Shown here: positions 8,178 through 17,260 of the stretch, piece by piece
Layout of the letters: every line of letters starts with the position of its first letter
Position numbering within the stretch: position 1 is the first letter of the stretch
Notes under the pieces: generated by a model
What the model was told of the DNA's origin: nothing
The model's database searches: none
The model's input: only the letters and a program-made list of their open reading frames with translations
Program-made: the position numbers and the translations under genes
Source of the DNA: Lentisphaeraceae bacterium
GTDB lineage: Bacteria; Verrucomicrobiota; Lentisphaeria; Lentisphaerales; Lentisphaeraceae
Direction of reading: 5' to 3'
DNA length: 39,475 nt
Assembly (NCBI GenBank): GCA_021232515.1
Contig: JAJPOQ010000018.1
Location: forward strand, 1 to 39,475

Positions 8178-8274
8178 GTGGTATCCTTTAAAAATTTATT
8201 GTTTCTTGAAAAGCTTCGCCGAATATAGGGCCAATGTCCTTTTTTTAAAGTCAGTCTGAAATCTGTGACACTCT

Positions 8275-8970
8275 TTAGCTTTTATCGATAAAAACTGAGC
8301 GTAAACCTTTCAAAGTTAACTCTTGATCAATGGATACTTCAAAATCGAGATTTTCTGCGTAGAAGGCTGCGTCGCCGCCAGTGAGGATAATATTTAGACC
8401 AGAAAATCGCTGTTTCATTTTTTCGATGTAACTCTGAACAGCCAAAGCTCCCATTGTATCTACACCAACTTGAATTGACTCTTCTGTGGTCGTACCTAGA
8501 AGCTTGCTCTTTGTTGATAGTTCTGTAATTGGCAGTTGACTCGTAAAAGTATTCAGCGCCTGCCTAGACAAGCTTCTCCCAGGCATAATAAAGCCACCTT
8601 CAAAAACTGAAGGTTGACTCACAAACTCTGCAGTCACACAAGTTCCGCAATCAAGTATAAGGCTGTGCTTTTTCAATGAAGATACTGCGGCGATGTTGGC
8701 CAAGCGATCTGCTCCAATAGTCGAAGGATCAACTTTTGAGAAGTCTACCGATAAATTTTCATGAGTCAAAAACTCAAGAGAACAATTCAAGTTTGAAAGC
8801 TGGCTTGAGGTTTCTTTATGAACAGAAGCGATATAAAGTTTGGATGAAGCCGATACTTCCTCTGACAAATAACTGTAGAGCTCTGAAGTTGGCACTGTAA
8901 TAAGGCTCGACAAATCCACACTTGAAACTTGTGAGTTTGTATTGCCTATGTTTATCAGTAAATCAGCCAT
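8275..8970 (-). CDS. coaX: Type III pantothenate kinase CoaX (variant first motif)
   Basis: First enzyme of coenzyme A synthesis, phosphorylating pantothenate with ATP. The 231-residue ASKHA-fold protein has the family's GADR motif (86-89, D88 the presumed catalytic base), ILDCGTCVT (D107) and GGFIMPG. The first motif, normally D-x-G-N-T, reads NIGNT here, with Asn at residue 7 in place of the usual acidic residue that helps position metal and phosphate. It starts 3 bp after the hrpB stop. No other pantothenate kinase is visible in the window. Probably active, but the substitution leaves doubt. Confidence 0.88.
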   Translation of the reverse strand: MADLLINIGNTNSQVSSVDLSSLITVPTSELYSYLSEEVSASSKLYIASVHKETSSQLSNLNCSLEFLTHENLSVDFSKVDPSTIGADRLANIAAVSSLKKHSLILDCGTCVTAEFVSQPSVFEGGFIMPGRSLSRQALNTFTSQLPITELSTKSKLLGTTTEESIQVGVDTMGALAVQSYIEKMKQRFSGLNIILTGGDAAFYAENLDFEVSIDQELTLKGLRSVFIDKS

Positions 8971-8973
8971 CTC

Positions 8974-11442
8974 TCAAATCCATTCGTGCTTAGGGTAACG
9001 TCCCTTCAATTGAGACCGAATGTCTTTATACACGCCGTCCCAAAAACCTTCAAGGTCATCTGTCAAATGGACCGTGCGGCGATTTGGCGCCCACATATCC
9101 AATAAAACTTTTACTCGGCCACCAGCAACGGTCGGTGTTTCGGTCATGCCGTAGAAGTCTTGGATAAAACCACTGCCTTTAACTTTGCCGTCTTCTTCAT
9201 AACTGAGCTTCATGTTCCTACCAGATGGAAGCTTTATCTTTTCTGGCGTCATACTCTGCACAAATTGTTGTTCATCCCAACCCATAGCATTTTTAAAGTA
9301 ATCTAAAACAGGAAGGTTCTTAACGTCCTTATAAGATCGACAGCCTGAGCACATTTCTAAAAGAACAATTTGTTGTTCATCTGCGTTATACTCAAGTAAT
9401 TCTTTTTCAGGATAAAATTTCGAAACCCAGCGAACCTTTTGAATCCACTTATCCACATCTTTATTCCATTGATTCAACTTCAGTTCTTTCTGAAGAATCT
9501 TTTCAACAAGTAGCTCCTCTGCAGCTAAAGAGTCTGGAGTCTCAGACAAGTTTTTCTCTCTTAAAACAAACTCTCCAAGGAGGGACTGTTCCTGTTGCTC
9601 GACGGTTCTTGTTTTTTCATTCCAAACAACTCGTCTAGTCGTCTTTACTTTTTCACCGAAAAAAGCCTCCAAGTGCGTAAAGTCGACTTCTACCGCCAAA
9701 GACAATAAGGTTTTACTCGAACCGCCATTATTTATTTCAGTTACATTTAGAGGAATTATAAATTCTGCAGAACGAACAGCTGAGTTTCTCGTCAACTCCC
9801 CTACTTTGTCATTTCCAAATCTATAGCGCAGGCTGCCACGATCGACTCGTCTTGCTAGCTTATCGGGAAATGCCGCTAGAACAGAATAAACCAAGCGAGA
9901 TTCATCATCTATAAAGTTATCTTCAACTTTAAGTAAACGCTTAAATTGATGATAGACCTGCTCTAAACTTCTAAGAGCACCTCTATGCAGCTTATATCTC
10001 TGAGCATACTTATCTCGATTTGTGTCCTTCCCTAGTCCGGCCCAAATATTGCAGATAGCTCTTAAATCGGAAGCATATACCGAGTCGTCAGTCAACTTAA
10101 CTGACTTATCGACTGGGTTTCGTTCTGAAACAATAGCCGCCCAACGACAAGCCTCGTCGTAGCACGCATTTTGAGCTGAATTTAGTAACATGGCGGCTAA
10201 ACGTGGATGAGCGGGGAACTGCGACATAAGTTGCCCCAGCTCAGTGATCTTATTATCTTCTAAAGCTCCAAGAGCAATCAATAACTTTTCACCTCTAACA
10301 AGCTCGTCATCTTGTGGCTTTTCAAACCAATCAAAACTTTCTTTTGAGTGCCCCATAGACTGAATAGCTAAAAGTACTTCTGAAGAATCCACCCGCATCA
10401 TTTGAGGAACGGTATTTATCGGTTTGCGAGACTGCTCTTCTTTACTCCAAAGGCGATAAGCTGTACCTGGCCCTAAACGCCCGGCTCGACCTGCACGTTG
10501 CTCGGCAGAAAAAACAGATATACTCTGTAGAGACAAAGTGTCGAAGCCTTTCGTCGAATCAAAAATATTTTCTCGAGAAAACCCAGCATCAACAACTGTA
10601 TCAACGCCTTCTACGGTAAGAGAAGTTTCGGCAATATTCGTTGCAACAATGACTCTTCGCTTATCTTGTTTCTTTAAGGCTAAGTCTTGTTTGTCTGGAG
10701 GAAGGCTCCCGTAAAGTGCAAAAGTAGCTATGCCTTTAAGTTTCTGAAGGTTTTCACACGTTCGCTTTATCTCATACTGCCCTGGCAGGAAAGCTAATAT
10801 ATCACCGCCATTTGGCGTTCTTTGAATATGCTCTGAGATAGTATCTGACACTCTATCCCATAAAGCCACCTTTCGATCAAAGTGACGATACTGAAAGTCT
10901 ATTTCATAAAGGCGATTATCCGTTTCAAGATGGGGTGCGCCATCAAGATAGTCACAAGACTTTTTAGCCTCCATAGTCGCGGACATAACAACAAGTAGTA
11001 AATCCTTCCTTTGTTTTTGTAGCTGTTTAACAAAAGCTAAAACAAGATCCGACTGCCAACTGCGCTCGTGAAATTCATCAAGAACAACAGCACTTATGTC
11101 TTTCAAAAGTGGATCCGACTGCATTTGGCGCAGAAGTAAACCAACAGTTCTATAACTGACTTTAGTTTCTTTGGACTCTTGACTTTCACCTCTTACCTGA
11201 TAACCAACATATGAACCAACTTGATTTTGACTCATTTTTGCAACAGAGAAAGCCAATGACCTCGCCGCTAAACGACGTGGCTGCAAGACAACTACTTTAC
11301 CTTTCAAGTCCATATCATCAGCAAGGAAACGCGGTAGCATGGTCGATTTACCCGACCCTGGAGGTGATGTAAAAACCAACCTCTTTGACTCAGCAAGTGT
11401 CTCGGTTATTTGCTGTCGCAGCTTTTCGACAGGTAAATTCAT
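8974..11442 (-). CDS. hrpB: ATP-dependent helicase HrpB (DEAH/DExH family)
   Basis: A superfamily 2 helicase of 822 residues. The Walker A is PPGSGKST (27-34), the Walker B variant is DEFH (122-125), motif III is SAT (154-156), and motif VI is QRAGRAGRLGPG. The C-terminal region carries the HrpB-specific ending, WAPNRRTVHLTDDLEGFWDG and then RGRYPKHEW-like (GRYPKHEW), which separates it from the longer HrpA. The function of HrpB in bacteria is poorly known; RNA remodelling is assumed from the family. It overlaps no neighbour but is spaced 3 bp from coaX, and it is divergent from the HDOD gene. Confidence 0.95.
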   Translation of the reverse strand: MNLPVEKLRQQITETLAESKRLVFTSPPGSGKSTMLPRFLADDMDLKGKVVVLQPRRLAARSLAFSVAKMSQNQVGSYVGYQVRGESQESKETKVSYRTVGLLLRQMQSDPLLKDISAVVLDEFHERSWQSDLVLAFVKQLQKQRKDLLLVVMSATMEAKKSCDYLDGAPHLETDNRLYEIDFQYRHFDRKVALWDRVSDTISEHIQRTPNGGDILAFLPGQYEIKRTCENLQKLKGIATFALYGSLPPDKQDLALKKQDKRRVIVATNIAETSLTVEGVDTVVDAGFSRENIFDSTKGFDTLSLQSISVFSAEQRAGRAGRLGPGTAYRLWSKEEQSRKPINTVPQMMRVDSSEVLLAIQSMGHSKESFDWFEKPQDDELVRGEKLLIALGALEDNKITELGQLMSQFPAHPRLAAMLLNSAQNACYDEACRWAAIVSERNPVDKSVKLTDDSVYASDLRAICNIWAGLGKDTNRDKYAQRYKLHRGALRSLEQVYHQFKRLLKVEDNFIDDESRLVYSVLAAFPDKLARRVDRGSLRYRFGNDKVGELTRNSAVRSAEFIIPLNVTEINNGGSSKTLLSLAVEVDFTHLEAFFGEKVKTTRRVVWNEKTRTVEQQEQSLLGEFVLREKNLSETPDSLAAEELLVEKILQKELKLNQWNKDVDKWIQKVRWVSKFYPEKELLEYNADEQQIVLLEMCSGCRSYKDVKNLPVLDYFKNAMGWDEQQFVQSMTPEKIKLPSGRNMKLSYEEDGKVKGSGFIQDFYGMTETPTVAGGRVKVLLDMWAPNRRTVHLTDDLEGFWDGVYKDIRSQLKGRYPKHEWI

Positions 11443-11547
11443 AAAGTCTCCAAAATTTTGTCAATATATTCCTCATTTCAGAATATGAGAGAAAAGCGGC
11501 CTGAGAAATGCGCCTATTTCTACTACGCGTCAACTTTGGGAATAATA

Positions 11548-12672
11548 ATGCAGAGCATAGATTTAATAATTAAAGAACTTGAGGACATACCTCCTCTACC
11601 AAAAACAGCGATCGACTTACTTGAATTGACTAACGACATTCAAGCAAATGCTGGTAAGGCGACCGAGATACTTTCGATGGACCCTGCCTTATCCATGAAA
11701 GTCTTAAAAGCGGCAAACTCAGCTAAGTACGGTTACGCAAGACATATAGCCACTGTCAGTCAGGCTGTCGTTATCCTCGGATTCAAAGGGCTTAGAAACC
11801 TTATAGTAGGTTTAGCTGTCTATAAATTTTTAAATGAAAAACAGTCAAAGTATGGAAACCACCTCTGGCAACACTTACTAACAACAGCCTGTTTATCAAA
11901 AATGCTCACCAATAAACTTGGACAAGAAGATCCTGAACTCGGTTTCTTATGTGGGCTCATCCACGATATAGGTAAAGCAGTTCTGATGAATAGACGCACT
12001 GAAATCTATAATGAATTGATTGAACGCGCTGAAGCTGAAAGCATTCCAATAAATGAACTTGAGAAAACATTTCTAGGTTTTACTCACGCCGATTTAGGAC
12101 GAGATGTTTGCCGAGCTTGGTTACTGCCAAGTGTGCTTGTTAAAGTTATCTCCTTACATCACAAAACATGTATTACGGATATAGGCGATGAAGGAAGCTC
12201 TGAGTTACTGAAGTCCGTGATCATTGCCGATAACCTTTCGAAGCTTCTAAATGTCACAAGTGAACACTCTGTAAGTTTCACGCCACAAGTTTTAGAGTTA
12301 TATGAACACAAAGGTATCAAACAAGATTTTCTAGAAGAGTGCTTTGTAAAAGTTCCTGAAGAACTAGAAAAGCTAGATGGAGTTTTCCCTGGTGTTTTCA
12401 CCATAGAAAAAATAGATCTCAAAGTCAAAGTCGTTTTATCCAAAAAAATGGAAGAACGAGCTATGCGCTTATTCCTTCTCGGCAAAGGCTTAACTTTAAC
12501 TGAATCAGTCGGAGAAGCAGACTTTATCTTAACTGACGATACAGAAAAGCTCTCTGGGCCCAAAGCTATTCTTTGTGACTTCTTTACAAATGACACTCAC
12601 TACACAAATAAAGTACTCTTTACGGATCACTTAAATGAGTGGTTAAAAAAGAAGAATATTATCACTGAGTAA
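11548..12672 (+). CDS. HDOD domain protein with unassigned C-terminal extension
   Basis: The HDOD domain begins almost at once (LEDIPPLPKTAIDLLEL, then LSMDPALSMKVLKAANSAKYG) and contains FLCGLIHDIGKAVL. HDOD proteins are regulatory relatives of HD phosphohydrolases, common in signalling and motility control. The ATG at 11548 is preferred because GGGA precedes it and the domain starts directly after; the frame stays open upstream to a TTG at 11458 but that stretch looks unlike the family. The last 90 or so residues (from about KIDLKVKVVLSKKMEER) form a compact alpha/beta-looking unit I cannot assign. The gene ends 2 bp from the stop of the convergent fusion gene. Confidence 0.9.
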   Translation: MQSIDLIIKELEDIPPLPKTAIDLLELTNDIQANAGKATEILSMDPALSMKVLKAANSAKYGYARHIATVSQAVVILGFKGLRNLIVGLAVYKFLNEKQSKYGNHLWQHLLTTACLSKMLTNKLGQEDPELGFLCGLIHDIGKAVLMNRRTEIYNELIERAEAESIPINELEKTFLGFTHADLGRDVCRAWLLPSVLVKVISLHHKTCITDIGDEGSSELLKSVIIADNLSKLLNVTSEHSVSFTPQVLELYEHKGIKQDFLEECFVKVPEELEKLDGVFPGVFTIEKIDLKVKVVLSKKMEERAMRLFLLGKGLTLTESVGEADFILTDDTEKLSGPKAILCDFFTNDTHYTNKVLFTDHLNEWLKKKNIITE

Positions 12673-12674
12673 AG

Positions 12675-14195
12675 TTACTTTAAAAGAGACTCTACGTGCT
12701 TTATAAATGGGATCTTTTGAAGTGACGTTTTATTACCAACAATAGCAACGGCTTCTGCTCCTGCGGCATTTCCAATAAAACCGACAACTTCCATAGGTAG
12801 ATTCTTACAAAGTGCCATGGAGACCAATGACAATACGGCGTCCCCTGCTCCAACTCGGTCGACAATTTTTGGAGCGATTGCCGGAACGGATGTTAAAGAA
12901 GACTCTCGATTGTAACAAACCGTACCGTACTTACCGCGAGTCAAAATAACATTTTTATAATCCATTCTTTCTGCAAGTGCTTCAACCATCTCTAAAGGAG
13001 TTAAGTGCTGACTTCTAAACTCAAGAACAAGTTCATGTTGAGCTACAGAAACACAGTCTGCTTTGTGGTATTTCGAAATAGGGTTATGCCCTAAGTTTCC
13101 GGCATTGCCCTGAGCATTCACACAAAGAAATGGCGCTTTCTCGCATAAAGTGTTAATTATCTTAGGCGTAAGCATGCCGTGACCATAATCAGCAACAATA
13201 ACAAGGTCATACTTATCTAGATTTTTATCTAACCAGTTCAATACTTTGGCTTCTCGGCGCCCTGAAATAAGTTCATCATTTATTTCATAAACTTCAAAAA
13301 GCTTTTGCAAAAGCTCTTTTTCCACAAAGCGGCGTTTGACGATAGTAGGTGAATTCTTTTTGTAGAAAAAATTTGGCTCTACATTTTCTTTTAGAGTGCT
13401 GCGAATGAAACCTTCTTGAGGTTGTCTATCTCCTAAAAGAGTCAAAAGACTAACCTCTCCTGCAAATGAAGCTACGTGGTTGGCAATGGCCAAAATTCCA
13501 CCAGCATGTTTCTCTTCACTAATAAGTTTTGACGCAAGAATCGGCTCTTTCATTGACTTGCCCATAGTACTTACGTAGTGGTATTCGTCGATGATAGTAT
13601 CACCAACAACAAGAACGTTTAGATCTTGAAAAGAATCAATGCCATCAACAATACTCTGAATGGGAAAATCTTTTTTGAAGTTTTTTAGAAAGTCTGTTAC
13701 TTCAGGGGAAAAAGCCGGCAAGTAGTTGTTTATCAAACGCGATGAACTAAAAGTCATATCATCTGTTGTAAACGCCATCTTTCCGCCATGAGACTCAACT
13801 ATACTTTTCTCAGCTGCAATAAAATCGTTGGTGCCTTCATTTGAGTCTTTATACTCTGGACCTTTGCAATAAATATCTGGCTTGAGAGTATGAAGTGCTT
13901 CTTCTGCCGTCTGCGTTTCATTCAACGCCACATAGTCAACGCAGTCTAAGGACGCTATAGCTTCAAGCCTTAAGTATTCTTTAAAAGCTGGACGCCCTGG
14001 ACCTTTATTTACAAAACAGTCGGGAGTCACAGTCACTACTAGTAAATCACCAAAAGACTTAGCTTCAGTAAAGTGACGAATATGACCGATATGAAGTAAG
14101 TCAAAACAACCATGACACTGCACTACAGTTTTACCTTTTCGTGCTGTATCCAGAACTTCTGAAAGTTCTTTTAATGGTAGAATTTTTAGACTCAC
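12675..14195 (-). CDS. Bifunctional nucleotidyltransferase-PfkB sugar kinase, HldE-like in reversed domain order
   Basis: The N-terminal 130 residues are a cytidylyltransferase-fold domain with HGCFDLLHIGH (HIGH at 35-38) and the SSSRLI block. The rest is a PfkB/ribokinase domain with GDTIIDEYHY, a GGILAIANHVA glycine pair and the C-terminal RVGAGD (catalytic Asp 452). E. coli HldE, which makes ADP-heptose for lipopolysaccharide, has the same two activities with the kinase first; here the order is swapped. A heptose or related nucleotide-sugar role is likely but unproven. The start is a GTG at 14195; the gene sits 56 bp after efpL. Confidence 0.87.
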   Translation of the reverse strand: MSLKILPLKELSEVLDTARKGKTVVQCHGCFDLLHIGHIRHFTEAKSFGDLLVVTVTPDCFVNKGPGRPAFKEYLRLEAIASLDCVDYVALNETQTAEEALHTLKPDIYCKGPEYKDSNEGTNDFIAAEKSIVESHGGKMAFTTDDMTFSSSRLINNYLPAFSPEVTDFLKNFKKDFPIQSIVDGIDSFQDLNVLVVGDTIIDEYHYVSTMGKSMKEPILASKLISEEKHAGGILAIANHVASFAGEVSLLTLLGDRQPQEGFIRSTLKENVEPNFFYKKNSPTIVKRRFVEKELLQKLFEVYEINDELISGRREAKVLNWLDKNLDKYDLVIVADYGHGMLTPKIINTLCEKAPFLCVNAQGNAGNLGHNPISKYHKADCVSVAQHELVLEFRSQHLTPLEMVEALAERMDYKNVILTRGKYGTVCYNRESSLTSVPAIAPKIVDRVGAGDAVLSLVSMALCKNLPMEVVGFIGNAAGAEAVAIVGNKTSLQKIPFIKHVESLLK

Positions 14196-14251
14196 TATAT
14201 GAAACCTTTTATTTTATAAAGACTTAGAGCGCAACTGATGTTCCAACTTTC

Positions 14252-14818
14252 TTATTTAGCTCTAGAGATGTAATCGCCTGAGCGAGTATCAACCTTGATT
14301 GTCTCTCCAGACTCAAGATACTCTGGAACCTGCAGTTCAAAACCAGTTTCAAGCTTAGCGTTTTTAGTTCTTGCTGTAGCGGATGCAGATTTCATCGAAG
14401 GGTCACACTCAACTACTTTAAGACTTACTGTGTCTGGTAGCTCAAGACCTTTAACTGCACCATCGATAATCAAAGCGGTACAATCCATATCTTCTAAAAG
14501 GAAGTTTACATCATCGCCGATGAAGTCTTTGTTGAGCTCGAATTGACTGTAGTCTTCATTATCCATGAATACATAGTTTTCGCCATCGATATATGAAAAC
14601 TGGACTGGTCTTTTTTCGTAATCTGCTTCTTTAAAAACGTCATCGCCTTTAAAACTGTGATCAGCTTTCTGAGTAGTAACTAAGTTTCTGCTACGAACTT
14701 TATAGAGAGTGTTACCGCCACGAGCCGATGGGCTTTTCACTTGGATTTTTTCAATAATATGAGCAGCACCGTTAAGTTCTAGAACCATACCTTTTTTCAT
14801 TTTTGAAGCGTCGATCAT
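14252..14818 (-). CDS. yeiP: Elongation factor P-like protein EfpL (YeiP family)
   Basis: Three-domain EF-P paralogue that relieves ribosome stalling at particular sequences, including proline-rich ones. It reads as the YeiP/EfpL branch rather than canonical EF-P: the segment SPSARGGNTLYKVR closely follows SPTARGAATLYKMR of E. coli YeiP, and FSYIDGENYVFMDNEDY matches the same branch. The tip loop of domain I, where EF-P carries its modified Lys or Arg, has R33, the position and residue used unmodified by E. coli EfpL. The C-terminal domain ends VPEYLESGETIKVDTRSGDY, normal for the superfamily. Length 188. It lies 21 bp after pdxJ. Confidence 0.9.
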   Translation of the reverse strand: MIDASKMKKGMVLELNGAAHIIEKIQVKSPSARGGNTLYKVRSRNLVTTQKADHSFKGDDVFKEADYEKRPVQFSYIDGENYVFMDNEDYSQFELNKDFIGDDVNFLLEDMDCTALIIDGAVKGLELPDTVSLKVVECDPSMKSASATARTKNAKLETGFELQVPEYLESGETIKVDTRSGDYISRAK

Positions 14819-14839
14819 GACTAAGTCGTCCTTATTAAA

Positions 14840-15559
14840 TTATGATAATATTTCTAGATACTCTGAAACTGTCTGATTCATGCCTTTGTAGAGCATTTCT
14901 ACGACAAGTGCGTGACCAATGGAAACCTCTAAAAGGCCATCAATACTTTGGTCAAAAAACTTTAGATTTTCAAGGCTGAGGTCATGACCGGCATTGACGC
15001 CCAAACCTTCTGCTACGGCCATCTCTGCCGTTATTTTATAAGCAGACATAACTTCTGTTTGTCTATCTGTACCGTAACTACGGGCAAACTCTTCTGTATA
15101 AAGTTCGATTCTGTCAGTTCCTGTCTGTACGGCATAAGGAACTTGTTCCGGATCTGGATCAAGAAAGATACTTGTTCGAGCTCCAGCAGCTTTAAGTCTC
15201 GCAATGATTGGTTTAAGAGTCTCTAAGTTGTTCTTACAATCCCAACCCGCATTCGACGTTATAGCATCTGGTGCATCTGGAACCAAAGTACACTGAGCTG
15301 GTTTCACTTCACAAACCATATCCAAAAACTTCTCGTTTGGATAGCCTTCGATGTTTAACTCGACATCAATATTTTTTTTAAGCTCATAAGCATCTGCATA
15401 CTTAGCATGACGTTCGTCAGGTCTTGGGTGAATAGTGATACCGTGAGCACCACACTTAATTAAATCTTGAGAAACTTTAAGTACATTCGGAAAGTCCGCT
15501 CCGCGCGAATTTCTTAACAATGCAATCTTATTTACATTTACACTGAGTAAAGCTGACAT
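14840..15559 (-). CDS. pdxJ: Pyridoxine 5'-phosphate synthase
   Basis: Last step of the DXP-dependent vitamin B6 pathway: condenses 1-deoxy-xylulose 5-phosphate with aminoacetone phosphate to give pyridoxine phosphate. Active-site residues are visible: H44 in ITIHPRPDERH, E71 in LNIEGYP and H192 in NAGHDLS. Loop and phosphate-binding segments (LVPDAPDAITSNAGWD, EVSIGHALV) are intact and the length (239) is standard. Its ATG directly follows the stop of the acyl-CoA synthetase gene (TAGATG), so the two are translationally coupled. Confidence 0.97.
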   Translation of the reverse strand: MSALLSVNVNKIALLRNSRGADFPNVLKVSQDLIKCGAHGITIHPRPDERHAKYADAYELKKNIDVELNIEGYPNEKFLDMVCEVKPAQCTLVPDAPDAITSNAGWDCKNNLETLKPIIARLKAAGARTSIFLDPDPEQVPYAVQTGTDRIELYTEEFARSYGTDRQTEVMSAYKITAEMAVAEGLGVNAGHDLSLENLKFFDQSIDGLLEVSIGHALVVEMLYKGMNQTVSEYLEILS

Positions 15560-17260
15560 CTATTTTTCCTGATCTATCTCTTCGCCATTGGCAAGTAAAA
15601 ATTCATTTAACTGTTCACCGTATGTCGACCAGACATTTTTACGGCGAATCTTCAAAGTAGGAGTCAATGTTCCGTCATCTGTAGAAAATGTCGGAAGGAC
15701 TAAAACGTTTTTAGGTTTTTGGAATGGTGCTAAGTCTTTTATTGCTTCAGCCATCTGCTTCTTAACTACCGCAGTTACATCGTCTAGCTCGTTCTCTTCT
15801 ACATTGACAACTGCATAAACATTTTTGCATTTTTCGCCGACAAGCATCACCTCACTAACAAGCTCACACTTTTTAACAATGTCTTCAACATGTTCAGGGT
15901 GAACTTTCTCGCCACCTTTAAGAACTATAAGGTTTGAAGCGCGGCCAGTTATAAAAAGGTAATCATTCTTCAAGCAAGCTACGTCACCTGTATGCAACCA
16001 ACCATCTTGGATACTCTTGGCACTCGCGTCTTTATGTCCCCAATATCCTTGCATGACACTGTCTCCTTTCACAAGGAGTTCACCTTCGACATCTTTACTG
16101 CGGTTGCCTTCACTATCTATAAAAGTGTAGTCGCCACCATTTTCTGGAAGGAGCCAAGATATAATTTTACCTGAACTACCGACGCAGTTACTTTCAACTG
16201 TATTGCAGCTAATAACAGGTGATGTTTCAGTCAATCCATAACCTTGTAGCACTGATAGATCTAAGTCGTTATAAAACTGATGTAGATCTGGAGAAAGTGG
16301 TGCACCACCACCAATAAAATACTTAAACCCTGGTCCGAAGGCTTTTTTGAGATTACTCAGAAACTGAGCTTTAAAAACATCTCTTTGAGCACGCACGGCT
16401 AAATCTTGAGTTAAGGTACCATTCTCTTTGTAAAGTTGTTTCGCATTCTCCAAGCAGGCATTCAGAGTTGCTGTCGCGCCTAACTTCTCACACTCTTTTT
16501 CAAGCATAAGTTTAAACTGTTGAAGCATTCTTGGAACTGCCAGCATAAAGGTGGCATTGAAACGAGCTAAGTTTTTAGCAAAGTCTCGACGGTCTTTAGG
16601 GAAAATAGTTGTTCCGCCAATGTAGAGCATCATGACCAATTCGGCAATCAAAGCAAAACTATGCCAATAAGGAAGTAAAGAAAGAATTCTTTCACCACCT
16701 TCTAAAGCTAAACAGTCTCCTGCTGAACGAGCATTTACCATAAGGTTGCGGTGACTGAGCATCACGCCTTTGGGCTTACCTGTAGAACCACTGGTGTAGA
16801 TAAGAACTGCAGTTGTATCTGCTTCTAAAGTACAAGCTGCTAGTTCAGTTTTGTCCGTCGACTTCAAATCCGCAAAAGAAACTGTTTTACGATCACCACT
16901 TAACTGATCTTCGCGGTCTTTTAGTGACTCGTGAAGGACAATTAATGATGGGTCTGCATCGTCGATGATAAAAGACACTTCGCCATCACCCATACTTTCG
17001 GATACTGGAACCGCTATGGCATTTAAACGCCAAACAGCATAAAAGAGATAAGCTTGTTCTGGGGATTTTGGTGTAAGGAATGCAACTCTGTCACCTTCTT
17101 TCACACCATGGTTTTTCAATGATTGTGCTTGCTCTTCAACCTTTTCTGCAAATTGAGAGTAAGTAATTTTCTCGAAGTCTGTACCAGTTGAGCAATCAAG
17201 GAATACTTTTTGCCCATAAAGTTTCGTCGCTTGTTGCAGCAACTCGTATAAATTTTTCAT
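15560..17260 (-). CDS. Long-chain-fatty-acid--CoA ligase (AMP-dependent synthetase)
   Basis: ANL-superfamily adenylating enzyme of 566 residues. The P-loop-like motif is YTSGSTGKPKG (155-165), followed by RNLMVNA, the acyl-site GGGAPLSPDL, GYGLTETSP, the GWLHTGD hinge Asp region and GRASNLIVLKGGEKVHPEHVE. It ends with the FadD15-like LTPTLKIRRK, which holds the C-terminal catalytic Lys. It would activate fatty acids to acyl-CoA through acyl-AMP. Chain length is not readable. It abuts both neighbours (TAAATG upstream, TAGATG downstream), so it is inside the map-ffh operon. Confidence 0.92.
   Translation of the reverse strand: MKNLYELLQQATKLYGQKVFLDCSTGTDFEKITYSQFAEKVEEQAQSLKNHGVKEGDRVAFLTPKSPEQAYLFYAVWRLNAIAVPVSESMGDGEVSFIIDDADPSLIVLHESLKDREDQLSGDRKTVSFADLKSTDKTELAACTLEADTTAVLIYTSGSTGKPKGVMLSHRNLMVNARSAGDCLALEGGERILSLLPYWHSFALIAELVMMLYIGGTTIFPKDRRDFAKNLARFNATFMLAVPRMLQQFKLMLEKECEKLGATATLNACLENAKQLYKENGTLTQDLAVRAQRDVFKAQFLSNLKKAFGPGFKYFIGGGAPLSPDLHQFYNDLDLSVLQGYGLTETSPVISCNTVESNCVGSSGKIISWLLPENGGDYTFIDSEGNRSKDVEGELLVKGDSVMQGYWGHKDASAKSIQDGWLHTGDVACLKNDYLFITGRASNLIVLKGGEKVHPEHVEDIVKKCELVSEVMLVGEKCKNVYAVVNVEENELDDVTAVVKKQMAEAIKDLAPFQKPKNVLVLPTFSTDDGTLTPTLKIRRKNVWSTYGEQLNEFLLANGEEIDQEK

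Noticed and set aside
8230..8260. Terminator-like AGGG...TCCT followed by seven T
   Set aside because: The stem is only four pairs with a wobble, and it faces the plus strand, where no gene ends.
11458..11547. Upstream TTG start for the HDOD gene
   Set aside because: The added 30 residues do not resemble the family and the ATG at 11548 has a better ribosome site directly before the conserved domain.
14252..14818. Canonical elongation factor P
   Set aside because: The tip loop and second-domain sequence follow YeiP/EfpL much more closely than EF-P.
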